Virus record (IMG/VR): IMGVR_UViG_3300032242_000759
Span: 1 to 52,911 of that record
Source: a virus
Strand: one strand, 5' to 3'
Length of the DNA stretch: 52,911 nt
Below are positions 15,645 to 22,859 of this stretch, one piece after another (the first letter of the stretch is position 1; every line of letters starts with the position of its first letter). The position numbers were made by a program, and so were the translations under genes. Under the pieces are notes generated by a model. The model saw only the letters and a program-made list of their open reading frames with translations. It had not been told where the DNA came from and ran no database searches.

Positions 15645-16433
15645 TTAAACTCCAAAGTTGTTTTTCAATTTCCAAAAGCGAAGCAAAGCTTGGAACATAT
15701 CCCAGCCCTTCACCAGTTCGTCCTCAGGCCACTCGACGACCTTTACAAGGCCGGGGTGAGTGCGAGAAACAAACACGTTTGCACAGCGTGCATAAGGTAC
15801 GTTGAGGCCATTGCGGTATGCCGCCAATTGCATCAAGTGTTCATCGTAGGCATCGATCTTGTCGTCTGGGCCAAAGTCTTTTGACTTTGCATCGAGCACG
15901 ATGCCAACAGGTGCGTGCTCATCGGCCACGCAGTACAAGTCAACCTTGCCACCAAAACCCATTGGGCTGGCAAACGAACGCTCTGCAAGCCAAGGCTGGA
16001 AGGGATGGGTTTTAAAGTGATTGAAGATGGACTCCTCAAACGCTTTTGCCATCTCTTCGTGTTCCACTGAGCGCACGCCTGCCATCCATGCCTCGATGGA
16101 TTCGTGGATGCGCGTACCCATTTCAGCGGCTTGCTTACCTGTCTCTTTCGAGTCGGCCACAATGCGTGCGATGTAGGCTTTCTCTGGCTCGTCCGGCAAT
16201 TTAGGAAGGGTCATGGCCGCAAGAAGCATTTGCTCCAGCTTCCACTGCTCTAAACCGGGCTTGGCGGCGATTTTCATGATGGTGGTGACCGAAGGTACCA
16301 AGTCCATCTTTCGTGCGTCCCTGAGGGTCGTGGGGCGGTCTGAGCCGTCCTTTGCCTTCACGGTGTACTGCGGGCCGCCGTCCTGTTTGTACCAGTGAAC
16401 AGACTCTGCTGATCTGGCAATAATTGTTGTCAT
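15645..16433 (-). CDS. PD-(D/E)XK exonuclease, RecB/Cas4-like
   Basis: The 262-residue protein shows the ordered motifs of RecB-family nucleases. These are GTRIHESIE with His110, LAERSFAS with Glu151, GFGGKVDLY with Asp165, VLDAKSK with Asp181 and Lys183 (the D-x-K core), and the late MQLAAY with Gln202 and Tyr206. Such phage nucleases resect DNA ends for recombination-dependent replication, usually with an SSB or annealing protein. The SSB is encoded two genes upstream in the same operon. The start at 16433 has AAGGAG five bases upstream; a GTG one codon earlier is possible. No Cys cluster for an iron-sulfur site is visible, unlike Cas4. Confidence 0.85.
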   Translation of the reverse strand: MTTIIARSAESVHWYKQDGGPQYTVKAKDGSDRPTTLRDARKMDLVPSVTTIMKIAAKPGLEQWKLEQMLLAAMTLPKLPDEPEKAYIARIVADSKETGKQAAEMGTRIHESIEAWMAGVRSVEHEEMAKAFEESIFNHFKTHPFQPWLAERSFASPMGFGGKVDLYCVADEHAPVGIVLDAKSKDFGPDDKIDAYDEHLMQLAAYRNGLNVPYARCANVFVSRTHPGLVKVVEWPEDELVKGWDMFQALLRFWKLKNNFGV

Positions 16434-16442
16434 CACATCTCC

Positions 16443-16793
16443 TTAGTAAGTAAAACCGTTGTCGTCTTCAAATCTGCTGCGCCTTGGCTTGGTCAATGTC
16501 CGGTACTCGAACATGCCAGCCATCTCAGGAAAGCGCAGGTCAAACAACCGGGGCAAGTAGGGCCTGTGGTTGTTGTTGATCTTCCACATGCCCCCAACCT
16601 CTTCCACCGCCGAGTGGTGTCTCAAAAACTCGACGATGGTGTAGCTGGAGTAATGTGTACGTCCACGAGCACGAATTTTCAAGGCCTCCGATACGAAGGC
16701 ATTCCAAACGTGCGCGTTCTGTGGGAGCCACTCAATGAAGTCATCGCTGAATTGGCCCGGGTTCTCAGCGATGAGTTGCAGTAAGCGTTCCAT
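16443..16793 (-). CDS. Conserved phage protein of unknown function, winged-helix-like
   Basis: The 116-residue protein has two blocks, FIEWLPQNAHVWNAFVSEAL and SYTIVEFLRHHSAVEEVGG, followed by WKINNNHRPYLPRLFDLRFP and a basic tail. The WKINN-x(2)-PYLxRLF pattern is familiar from small proteins encoded next to phage nucleases and SSBs. A helix-turn-helix-like DNA-binding role is possible but not shown. It starts two bases after the SSB stop with no clear ribosome-binding site, so it is probably translated by coupling. It lies between SSB and exonuclease, which suggests a recombination or replication accessory. Confidence 0.6.
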   Translation of the reverse strand: MERLLQLIAENPGQFSDDFIEWLPQNAHVWNAFVSEALKIRARGRTHYSSYTIVEFLRHHSAVEEVGGMWKINNNHRPYLPRLFDLRFPEMAGMFEYRTLTKPRRSRFEDDNGFTY

Positions 16794-16795
16794 GA

Positions 16796-17458
16796 TTAAA
16801 ACGGGATGTCATCATCCTCAGAAAAGTCAACGGCTGGCTTGGGCGCGTTTGCAGAAGCCGCTTCATTTTTTGCGTACTCTTTGTTTTGAAACTTTTGCCA
16901 CTCAGGCGAAGACTGAATTTTCTTCTTGAGGTTTTCGCTAAACGTATTGAACATTTCCATGTCCGGATCAGCGATGTTGAACAACTCGTTCTTGTTGATG
17001 GCCGCAGGCATGCCGTTTTGCTTGATCATTGCAGGCACTGGAGTCACACCGTTGACGTTGGTGTAGGTCTTGCCATCTTGGCCGGGGCGCTCGATGACGT
17101 TCAGCATGCACCATGCACCCAGCACGTTCTTCAGGTCAAACCGACGCATCTCTTCCTGCGTGAAAGGACGGCCACGCCACGACTGAAGATCAAGTCGCAA
17201 GTTGGCTTTCTCAGACCATGAGAGTGTGTAGTTTTTGAAGATGGCAAACGGGCGACCGTCCATCATCTTGATGGGTGTACCATCATCGTTCATGCCGTGG
17301 ATTTCCCAGCCCAGCATCACTTTGTTCAAGTACTTGACCTGACCCATATACTCCGACTTCTGGGTGCCTACGCCTACGATTCGGTAACACCGGGCGAGGT
17401 GCATACCAGAGGGGCAACGCTCAAAATTGCCTCCTGTATCTTCCACAATAAAACTCAT
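16796..17458 (-). CDS. Single-stranded DNA-binding protein
   Basis: The 220-residue protein ends in an acidic tail with FSEDDDIPF, the SSB C-terminal peptide that bacterial SSBs use to recruit host replication and repair enzymes. The body (residues 1-170) is a beta-rich fold with MGQVKYLNKVMLGWEI and LSWSEKANLRLDLQ, as in phage SSBs of the DUF669 or OB-fold type. The start at 17458 has AAAGGA six bases upstream and removes a poorly fitting 15-residue extension. It is the first gene of the leftward operon, directly behind a divergent operator region. It would coat ssDNA and probably tether host DNA polymerase and repair factors, which fits the lack of a phage polymerase. Confidence 0.85.
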   Translation of the reverse strand: MSFIVEDTGGNFERCPSGMHLARCYRIVGVGTQKSEYMGQVKYLNKVMLGWEIHGMNDDGTPIKMMDGRPFAIFKNYTLSWSEKANLRLDLQSWRGRPFTQEEMRRFDLKNVLGAWCMLNVIERPGQDGKTYTNVNGVTPVPAMIKQNGMPAAINKNELFNIADPDMEMFNTFSENLKKKIQSSPEWQKFQNKEYAKNEAASANAPKPAVDFSEDDDIPF

Positions 17459-17520
17459 GATCTTTCCTTTATAAAACGTCCCGCAGGACAGAAATCCGGT
17501 CAAGTGACCGTAGAAAGACT

Positions 17521-17551
17521 ATAACACAGAATTAGATATTGTGTTAGACTC
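17521..17551. promoter_or_regulatory. Divergent double operator/promoter between the two early operons
   Basis: The 115-bp gap between the leftward SSB gene and the rightward regulator gene holds two overlapping copies of the phage operator. On the minus strand it reads TCTAATTCTGTGTTATA. On the plus strand, TTAGATATTGTGTTAGACT contains an extended -10 (TGTTAGACT). Each copy points at one of the two flanking genes. The arrangement resembles an early switch at which a Cro-like protein could control both directions. Confidence 0.65.
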
Positions 17552-17573
17552 TGTACCGGAAAGGAGAAAAAAG

Positions 17574-17774
17574 ATGAACCTAAAACAATACTTCAGCGAA
17601 GAACCGTATGGTGCTAAGAAGGAGATGGCAGAGTACTTGGGCATTACGCCAACATGGTTGGGATTGCTAATTCGCAAGGCTCGTCGTCCATCCCCTGAAC
17701 TGGCAAAAAAGATCGAGAAGGCTACTTCAAGTCTCGTGACAGCAAAAGAACTGCGCCCTGATATTTTCAATTGA
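17574..17774 (+). CDS. Cro/YdaS-like DNA-binding regulator
   Basis: The 66-residue protein reads as a helix-turn-helix: KKEMAEYLGITPTWLGLLIR gives the two core helices, followed by RRPSPELAKKIEKAT. Small phage Cro and YdaS-type regulators share this layout. The start at 17574 has AAAGGAG upstream and removes an 11-residue extension. It is the first gene of the rightward early region, behind the double operator, so autoregulation is likely. It is the best candidate to bind the 17-bp palindrome found at 21960, 22855, 24969, 26888 and 27543. Confidence 0.75.
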   Translation: MNLKQYFSEEPYGAKKEMAEYLGITPTWLGLLIRKARRPSPELAKKIEKATSSLVTAKELRPDIFN

Positions 17775-17791
17775 CCCGATGTTGGGTTTTT
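17774..17791 (+). terminator. Weak hairpin with T-run after the regulator gene
   Basis: ACCC-GATGTT-GGGT followed by four T lies directly after the regulator stop and before the ParB-like gene. The stem is short, so it may act as an attenuator that lets part of the transcription through. No new promoter was seen before the ParB-like gene. Confidence 0.35.
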
Positions 17792-17805
17792 AACCGGAGA
17801 TGTGA

Positions 17806-18600
17806 ATGAAAAAAGTGAACTTGAATGACATAAGGATCGATGGCGGCACCCAAGGCCGCGCTGTAATCGATCAACCCACCGTCTACCACTATATCGACTG
17901 CATGAAGGAGGGCGACACTTTCCCTCCTTTAGAGACAGTGTTTGACGGCGTTACGCACTGGCTGGTGGATGGCTTCCACCGTTATCACGCATACAAAATC
18001 ATCGGCATCAAGCAGGTCGATGTGAACTACAAGCCGGGCACTCAAGCCGAGGCGCAGGTCATCTCGTTTGGTGTCAACGGCAAGCACGGCAAGCCACGCA
18101 CCAAAGAAGACAAGCACCGCATTGTTGAGGCCGCTTTGGTTCACGAGTTGACCAAAGACAAAACCGACTACGAGATTGCCAAAATCTGTGAAGTGTCCAA
18201 GTCCTTTGTGGCTTCGGTTCGCAACCCAGAGAAAAAGCAAAAACAAGCCGATGCCAAGAAGAAGCACATCGTCAAAAAAGCTCAGGAGATCGTTGAGGAG
18301 CAAGCCCAAAATGATAGTCAGACTACCAATTCCGAGCCTAACTCAAACGATGGAATTGGCCCAGATGAAGACGAATTGAAGGCCAACGAACTGGCTTTGC
18401 AGGCTGACCAAGATGCCATGTACAAGCTATTGGAGTCCGACGAGCCGCTCAAGGTCGCACACGAAGAAATAACACGCCTGAACCACCTGAATGCTCAACT
18501 AGAAGTCCGTTTGCATGGACTGATGAACGAGCGCAATGAGGCCGTGAAGATGGTCAAAAAACTTCAGAAAGAACTTGACAAGTCAAAGGCCAAAAAATGA
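17806..18600 (+). CDS. ParB/Srx-fold protein with helix-turn-helix
   Basis: The 264-residue protein has an N-terminal ParB/sulfiredoxin domain with WLVDGFHRYHAY (Asp55, His58, Arg59), matching the DG-HR nucleotide-binding box. A helix-turn-helix-like part follows at about 110-145 (DYEIAKICEVSKSFVASVR). The C terminus is a charged coiled coil from about 150 to 264. ParB-type proteins bind CTP and DNA in plasmid partition, and related phage proteins regulate transcription or nick DNA. No ParA is encoded, so partition is unlikely; a regulatory or nuclease role is more plausible. The stop overlaps the next start by 4 bp. Confidence 0.75.
   Translation: MKKVNLNDIRIDGGTQGRAVIDQPTVYHYIDCMKEGDTFPPLETVFDGVTHWLVDGFHRYHAYKIIGIKQVDVNYKPGTQAEAQVISFGVNGKHGKPRTKEDKHRIVEAALVHELTKDKTDYEIAKICEVSKSFVASVRNPEKKQKQADAKKKHIVKKAQEIVEEQAQNDSQTTNSEPNSNDGIGPDEDELKANELALQADQDAMYKLLESDEPLKVAHEEITRLNHLNAQLEVRLHGLMNERNEAVKMVKKLQKELDKSKAKK
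18312..18328. repeat. 17-bp palindrome copy 1 (TGATAGTC-A-GACTACCA)
   Basis: This is one of four copies of a near-perfect palindrome, TGGTAGTC-N-GACTACCA. This copy has one mismatch between the arms and lies inside the ParB-like gene. The other copies are at 24904, 31158 and 46910. Confidence 0.7.
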
Positions 18601-18776
18601 AAGACGTAACCATTCAAGAGGTTGTGACTTTTATCAAGCAAACCCGTGAAGAGGCCATCGCATTAGCTTACGACATGGGTGGTGGTGAAGTTCATGCCTT
18701 GCACTTCATGATGACCAACCTAATGCCTTCTGCCAAACCTATTGGCTACCTTGTTCTTCCACTTTCGAAAGATTAA
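18597..18776 (+). CDS. Small protein of unknown function before the helicase
   Basis: This 59-residue reading frame starts at an ATGA overlap with the ParB-like stop and ends two bases before the helicase start. The sequence (KDVTIQEVVTFIKQTREEAI ... GYLVLPLSKD) looks like a compact alpha/beta protein with a good mix of residues. The tight spacing on both sides makes it very likely real. No family recognised. Confidence 0.7.
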   Translation: MKDVTIQEVVTFIKQTREEAIALAYDMGGGEVHALHFMMTNLMPSAKPIGYLVLPLSKD

Positions 18777-18778
18777 AA

Positions 18779-20314
18779 ATGACCAAAGACCTAGCGCCAA
18801 GTGAGCGTGATGATGGATCAAAGTTCCCCTCCCCCCGGCCTTTCCAAATCGATGCACATCAGTTGCTCAGACAAGGATTCAAGGAGGGACACAAAAACCA
18901 AATGATCATGGCCCCCACCGGGGCTGGCAAGACTTACCTTGGCCTGCGTATCTGCCACGAGGCGATGCAAAAGGGCAAGCGTGCCGTGTTCTTGTGTGAC
19001 CGCACCACTTTGATCAACCAGACCTCTGAGGTCGCTGATAGGTACGGTTTGCATGAGCACGGCATCATCCAAGCCCAGCACTGGCGGCGCAGGCCTGATG
19101 AATTGCTTCAGATTGCCAGCGTTCAAACAATTGCCAAGCGTGAGTTTTGGCCGCAGTTGGACGTTCTAGTGGTCGATGAGGCCCACACCACGTACAAAGC
19201 TTGGACTGAGTTTGCCAAGACCACTGGGGCTGCTGTGATTGGTTTGTCGGCCACGCCGTTCACTGTGGGACTGGGCAAGATATTTACGAACCTTGTGAAT
19301 GCCACCACGATGTACGACTTGACTAAGTCTGGTGTGCTGGTGCCCATGCGAATCTTCTCCTGCCAAAAGCCAGACATGACGGGCGCGGAAACGTCCGGCG
19401 GTGAATGGACTGACAAAGCTGCTGAAGAGCGAGAGTTGAAGATCGTGGGCGACGTTGTGACTGACTGGATGAAGTTTGGCGATAACCGCAAGACCATCGT
19501 GTTTGGCGCAACGATCAAGCACTGCGAAGAGTTGGCAAAGCAATTCATCAATCAAGGCGTGATGGCCGCTGTGTTCACTTCTGAGACCACGGCCACCGAG
19601 CGCGAGAACTTGCTCAAGGAGTATCGCAAGCCCAACAGCCACTTGAAGATTTTGATCAGCGTGGAGGCCTTGGCAAAGGGCTTTGACGTACCTGACGTTG
19701 GATGCATCTGCGATGCCCGGCCACTGCGTAAGTCACTGAGCACCGCGATCCAGATGTGGGGGCGTGGCCTGCGCTCGTCACCCGACACCGGAAAGAAGGA
19801 TTGCCACCTGCTGGACTTCAGCGGCAACATCATTCGGTTCTTTGAGGACTTCAACGACATCTACTTCAATGGCTTGGAGAAGCTGGACGACGGCGACAAG
19901 TTGGATAAAGCCATTCGAACCAAGGAGGAGTTTGAAGCCAAGGGTTGCCCCCGCTGCGGTTACAGCCCGTTCCACAAGCGGTGCATGGCCTGCGGCTTCG
20001 AGAAGGTCAGCACGCAGATCAGCGAGGCTATGCCCGGCCACATGAAGGAAATCTTTATTGGTGAAGGCAAGAACAAAAAGAAGCTGGCCGACAACGCAGA
20101 ACACTTGTGGCATCAGGTGGTGGCCTACGCCAAGTTTCACAGCCAACCTGAGAAGCAGTCAGCGCGTGCATGGCATCTGTTCAAGCAGATCACCGGGCAA
20201 GAGACACAGTGGCAATTCTCGAAAGCACCATCGGTCGAGATCACCAAGAATGTGTACAACAAAATCCAGCAATTGAACATTGCGTTTAAGCGCGGTGTAG
20301 GAGCACGTAAATGA
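18779..20314 (+). CDS. DEAD/DEAH-box superfamily 2 helicase
   Basis: The 511-residue protein has the SF2 motifs in order: Walker A APTGAGKT (45-52), DEAH (133-136), SAT in GLSATPF (about 151), and motif VI QMWGRGLRSS (from residue 325). A zinc-finger-like segment follows from Cys390 (CPRCGYSP then RCMACGF). The overall form resembles phage replication or recombination helicases of the UvsW / T5-like type that open duplexes or branched DNA. The next genes encode a small protein and the primase, forming a replication block. It probably works with the SSB and host replication proteins. The stop overlaps the next start. Confidence 0.9.
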   Translation: MTKDLAPSERDDGSKFPSPRPFQIDAHQLLRQGFKEGHKNQMIMAPTGAGKTYLGLRICHEAMQKGKRAVFLCDRTTLINQTSEVADRYGLHEHGIIQAQHWRRRPDELLQIASVQTIAKREFWPQLDVLVVDEAHTTYKAWTEFAKTTGAAVIGLSATPFTVGLGKIFTNLVNATTMYDLTKSGVLVPMRIFSCQKPDMTGAETSGGEWTDKAAEERELKIVGDVVTDWMKFGDNRKTIVFGATIKHCEELAKQFINQGVMAAVFTSETTATERENLLKEYRKPNSHLKILISVEALAKGFDVPDVGCICDARPLRKSLSTAIQMWGRGLRSSPDTGKKDCHLLDFSGNIIRFFEDFNDIYFNGLEKLDDGDKLDKAIRTKEEFEAKGCPRCGYSPFHKRCMACGFEKVSTQISEAMPGHMKEIFIGEGKNKKKLADNAEHLWHQVVAYAKFHSQPEKQSARAWHLFKQITGQETQWQFSKAPSVEITKNVYNKIQQLNIAFKRGVGARK

Positions 20315-20451
20315 AGACATATCCAAGCAAAGAGTTGTGCCTGCGTATGGCTGAGTACCACTGCGAGACCACCAAAAACGAAAAGTTGATGTGGACTTGG
20401 CTGATCACATGGGCTTTCCATGAGATGTACATTGAAGGGTGGGTCGAATGA
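20311..20451 (+). CDS. Small protein of unknown function
   Basis: This 46-residue frame (MKTYPSKELCLRMAEYHCET ... HEMYIEGWVE) starts with a 4-bp overlap with the helicase stop and ends with a 4-bp overlap with the next start. That double coupling is strong evidence for a real gene. It is rich in aromatic residues and probably helical. Function unknown. Confidence 0.65.
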   Translation: MKTYPSKELCLRMAEYHCETTKNEKLMWTWLITWAFHEMYIEGWVE

Positions 20452-20651
20452 ACTTCAATTTTGAAGAGTGGATTGCCGAGAAGGTGAATCGAGGCGAAGA
20501 GGCGACTATCAGTTTGGGCCTGCTTGAAAAATTGATGTACGAGCCTGCGATTAAGCACTGGATTGGAAGCACAGCCAAGAAGTTGGGTTGCAAAGTCACT
20601 ATTCATTTGCCCAGTGGTGTCGTAACCTTTTACCCAGTGAGTGCATCATGA
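20448..20651 (+). CDS. Small protein of unknown function before the primase
   Basis: The 67-residue protein starts MNFNFEEWIAEKVNRGEEAT and ends in a short beta-rich part (KVTIHLPSGVVTFYPVS). The start at 20448 is chosen for its ATGA overlap with the gene before. The stop overlaps the primase start in the same way. No known domain; its place between helicase and primase suggests a replication accessory. Confidence 0.65.
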   Translation: MNFNFEEWIAEKVNRGEEATISLGLLEKLMYEPAIKHWIGSTAKKLGCKVTIHLPSGVVTFYPVSAS

Positions 20652-21526
20652 GTTTTGTTGACTTTGCACGAGCCCATGGCGTGGACATTGATCACTCAAA
20701 TTTGTATGCCTCAGACAAGATCAGACGTACTGGCACATTGGAAAAGCCCAGATCAGGCAACGGTGCCTATTTCTGGGACGGCCAGCGCGGCTGGGTTATG
20801 GATTGGTCAGGAGAGGCTAGAGTCGTTTGGTACGAAGACCCGCATGCCAAGCCTTGGTCTGACGAAGAAAAGCGTGCGTGGGCCTCAAAAAGGGCCTTTG
20901 CGGCCACGGATCAGGAGCGCAAGTACGATCAGGCGGCTTTGCAGGCTGACATTGTCCTGCGGTCGGCCAAGATGGATCAGCATGCCTACCTTGAGATGAA
21001 GGGCTTCAAGACCACCCGTGGGCTGGTGCTGGACGACAAGCTGCTGATCCCCATGCGGAACGTGGTCACCAACAAATTGCAAGGCTACCAGTCAATCCGC
21101 TGGAACATGGATGAGCGCAAGTACGAAAAGAAAATGCTGCACGGCATGAGAGCCAAAAATGCTGTGTTGTTTTTAGGCACTAGGGATTTACCCGAATGCT
21201 GGCTGGTCGAGGGTTTTGCCACGGGTTTGAGCCTGCGTGCGGCACTTAGGAGCGTGGGATTGCCTGCGTCGGTGGTGGTGTGCTTCTCTGCATCGAATCT
21301 GGTTCAGGTGGCCGACCAGATACCCGGCAAGCGGTTTATCTTCGCTGACAACGACGAGAGCAAGACTGGCGAGAAGTCAGCCATGCAGGCTGGATTGCCA
21401 TGGACGATGGCTGACACTGTTGGATGGGATGCCAATGACCTGCACATGCGTGAAAGCTTGTTCGCTGTTGTTGCCAAAATCATGGACTTGCGAAAGCGAG
21501 AAAATATTTATTTCGAAGGGACTTGA
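20648..21526 (+). CDS. Toprim-domain primase-like protein
   Basis: The 292-residue protein has an N-terminal part resembling the catalytic core of phage and plasmid primases. A Toprim domain follows, with the acidic residue in LVEGFATGLSL (Glu188) and the Asp-x-Asp in FIFADNDES (Asp234, Asp236). The GWDANDL motif near the end is typical of P4-type and plasmid primases. No zinc-binding domain is visible at the N terminus. It would make RNA primers with the helicase encoded upstream. The start at 20648 uses the ATGA overlap; the longer upstream extension is not needed. Its stop lies inside a strong promoter for the following RNA locus. Confidence 0.85.
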   Translation: MSFVDFARAHGVDIDHSNLYASDKIRRTGTLEKPRSGNGAYFWDGQRGWVMDWSGEARVVWYEDPHAKPWSDEEKRAWASKRAFAATDQERKYDQAALQADIVLRSAKMDQHAYLEMKGFKTTRGLVLDDKLLIPMRNVVTNKLQGYQSIRWNMDERKYEKKMLHGMRAKNAVLFLGTRDLPECWLVEGFATGLSLRAALRSVGLPASVVVCFSASNLVQVADQIPGKRFIFADNDESKTGEKSAMQAGLPWTMADTVGWDANDLHMRESLFAVVAKIMDLRKRENIYFEGT

Positions 21527-21553
21527 CACGGGTTGTTGAAATCCGTTTAAAAT
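21523..21553 (+). promoter_or_regulatory. Strong sigma-70-type promoter
   Basis: A perfect -35 TTGACA (21523-21528) and a -10 TAAAAT (21548-21553) are separated by 19 bases; reading TTAAAA as the -10 gives 18. The -35 overlaps the primase stop codon. It lacks the phage palindrome, so it may escape the phage regulator and use host RNA polymerase directly. It points into a region with no convincing large gene. Confidence 0.65.
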
Positions 21554-21559
21554 CCACAC

Positions 21560-21680
21560 AAATGCAAGCCGTGGAAAGCATGCATGAAAGCCGTTAAGTC
21601 AAACTCCGACCCCGACTGGGGTGCCGTTCCTTCAAAAGAGGGATGGGTTTCCACCGGGGTTTGTCTTAACGGCTTTTTTG
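21560..21680 (+). ncRNA. Candidate small RNA of about 120 nt
   Basis: A transcript starting about 7 bases after the -10 would run to the T-run at 21674-21679. A perfect 12-bp inverted repeat, AAAGCCGTTAAG (21587-21598) with CTTAACGGCTTT (21665-21676), closes the structure and joins directly to six T, as in an intrinsic terminator. Inside it, ACCCC-GACT-GGGGT (21609-21622) forms a second hairpin. A 12-bp perfect pairing next to a T-run is unlikely by chance. A 46-residue reading frame overlaps it (21584-21724), so a dual or purely coding role cannot be excluded. Confidence 0.5.
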
Positions 21681-21724
21681 TTTTTCACGACCTTGCCGCC
21701 CAACTGGACGCGCACTGGCGGTAG
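21584..21724 (+). CDS. Possible 46-residue reading frame overlapping the small RNA
   Basis: ATG at 21584, with GGAAAG five bases upstream, opens a frame reading MKAVKSNSDPDWGAVPSKEG and then WVSTGVCLNGFFVFHDLAAQ before a TAG at 21722-21724. The composition is protein-like. However, both arms of the 12-bp inverted repeat and its T-run lie within it, so transcripts ending there would cut it short. It could be a leader peptide, a real small protein, or chance. Confidence 0.25.
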   Translation: MKAVKSNSDPDWGAVPSKEGWVSTGVCLNGFFVFHDLAAQLDAHWR

Positions 21725-21729
21725 CGGTT

Positions 21730-21950
21730 GGGGGATATTCCTACTACGGGAAAGATGCTGAGACAGGAAGAGGGGTGGCGAAGTGAGTGCCCCTGCATCG
21801 AACGACTGACGGGTCAGAAACTCCGACGGGTATCTGTGAAGGCTCATCCTCTTCTGGGAGGGCTGAGTCTGTCCACCTCTGGGTATCAAGGGTTCAAGAG
21901 TAAGGTGAAGTAAGGTATCAATAAGGGGCCGGGCCGGGCCCATTTTTTTT
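21730..21950 (+). ncRNA. Candidate structured RNA of about 200 nt
   Basis: This stretch has no convincing gene but several hairpins in a row. AGGGG pairs with CCCCT (21771-21794), CTGA-CGGG-TCAG lies at 21806-21817, and CTCA-T-CCTC pairs with GAGG-GC-TGAG (21843-21867). A strong terminator follows at 21926-21950. The 10-mer AAACTCCGAC occurs both here (21818-21827) and in the RNA upstream (21601-21610). It could be a second RNA or a read-through extension of the first. Short reading frames on both strands exist but look like chance. Confidence 0.4.
21926..21950 (+). terminator. Intrinsic terminator
   Basis: GGGCC-repeat stem (21926-21941) followed by A and eight T (21943-21950). It closes the RNA locus just upstream of the operator/promoter that drives the 2OG-oxygenase-like gene. 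Confidence 0.8.
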
Positions 21951-21959
21951 GTTTGCGAC

Positions 21960-21976
21960 TCTAATTACGTGTTAGA
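21960..21976 (+). promoter_or_regulatory. Phage operator/extended -10 promoter, copy 2
   Basis: TCTAATTACGTGTTAGA is the 17-bp palindrome, overlapping the extended -10 TGTTAGACT. A weak -35 (TTGTTT) lies 18-19 bases upstream. It drives the gene at 22006, which begins after an ACGGAG ribosome-binding site. Confidence 0.7.
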
Positions 21977-22005
21977 CTTGATGTGCATTTACACACGGAG
22001 AAATC

Positions 22006-22635
22006 ATGGACAAACTTGAAGAAATGCACTACTTCGCCACCCCGGTATACGTAGTGGACAAAGCAGATTTTTTAGAGCCAGTTCGCACTGTTTCTAACCG
22101 ATACATTGAAGCGGCCAAGCAGCACAAAAACAAAGACGATTACGTGGTGCTCATGACTGGCAGCTTCTCGCATGAGCCAGAGTTAAAAGACTTCTCCGAG
22201 TACATCAGCCAGACCGTTTGGAACATCCTGTCTTCTCAGGGTTACAACATGGACAACTTGGTGACGTACTTCACCGAGATGTGGACGCAAGAGCACAATT
22301 ACTTGTCTTCGATGGACACCCATGTACATGGATCAGGTTCGCAGATGACTGTATTCTTTTTCATTGATGTACCTGAGAAAGGCTGCAAGTTGGTGGTTCA
22401 TGATCCACGGCCCGGCAAAGTCATCATCAATCTGCCGCAAAAAAGCGATGATGAAATCACGATGGGATCACATCAGATTGTGTTCACTCCAAGGCCCGGC
22501 ACGTTAATCTTCATGAACGCATGGGTACCGCACTCGTTCACCAAAAACTTCAGCAATGAGACCATGCGGTTTGTGCACATGAACTTGTCGGTGGCGGTTG
22601 CACCCGAAGAAGAAAAGTCGGTGGAGGTGATATGA
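22006..22635 (+). CDS. 2-oxoglutarate/Fe(II) oxygenase-like protein
   Basis: The 209-residue protein has the layout of small 2OG-Fe(II) oxygenases of the TIGR02466 type. Candidate iron ligands are the histidines in MDTHVHGSG (His106, His108) and WVPHSF (His176). Arg188 in MRFVHMNLSV is a candidate 2-oxoglutarate contact. The intervening beta strands (SQMTVFFFID, CKLVVHDPR, GTLIFMNAW) fit a jelly-roll. Such phage enzymes may hydroxylate proteins or nucleic acid; the substrate here is unknown. It is the first gene behind its own operator/promoter and overlaps the next gene by 4 bp. Confidence 0.65.
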   Translation: MDKLEEMHYFATPVYVVDKADFLEPVRTVSNRYIEAAKQHKNKDDYVVLMTGSFSHEPELKDFSEYISQTVWNILSSQGYNMDNLVTYFTEMWTQEHNYLSSMDTHVHGSGSQMTVFFFIDVPEKGCKLVVHDPRPGKVIINLPQKSDDEITMGSHQIVFTPRPGTLIFMNAWVPHSFTKNFSNETMRFVHMNLSVAVAPEEEKSVEVI

Positions 22636-22859
22636 AATTTCGCATCAGGTTCAACAAGAGCGCAGGCCAGCCCGGCAGAGGAACTGTTGATCACAGATGG
22701 CGCGTGTTTGATGAGACTGGCAAGGAATACATCTGCAAAAACGTGCGAATCCAAGCCGTTGCATGGACAGCAATGGATGCCAACGGTGTGGATTGGAACT
22801 TTGAAGCCGAGGGCAAAATGATCAAAGAGAAATCGACATCGACTATTGTCATAGTCTAA
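22632..22859 (+). CDS. Small beta-rich protein of unknown function
   Basis: The 75-residue protein (MKFRIRFNKSAGQPGRGTVD ... KSTSTIVIV) is rich in beta-forming residues and ends in a hydrophobic strand. It is coupled by an ATGA overlap to the oxygenase-like gene, so the two are co-expressed. Its stop codon (22857-22859) lies within the next operator. No known family. Confidence 0.6.
   Translation: MKFRIRFNKSAGQPGRGTVDHRWRVFDETGKEYICKNVRIQAVAWTAMDANGVDWNFEAEGKMIKEKSTSTIVIV

Noticed and set aside
17806-18600. Plasmid-type partition system
   Set aside because: The ParB-like gene has no ParA partner, so active partition is unlikely.
21728-21913. 61-residue reading frame on the plus strand in the RNA locus
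   Set aside because: It begins at a TTG without support and its sequence does not look like a protein. The hairpins explain the region better.
21632-21943. 103-residue reading frame on the minus strand across the RNA locus
   Set aside because: It runs backwards through two terminators, has no ribosome-binding site, and its composition is odd. It is open mainly because the region is GC-rich.
21523-21950. tRNA, tmRNA or RNase P gene in the long gap
   Set aside because: No cloverleaf with CCA end, no tmRNA-like ends and no RNase P core could be recognised by eye.
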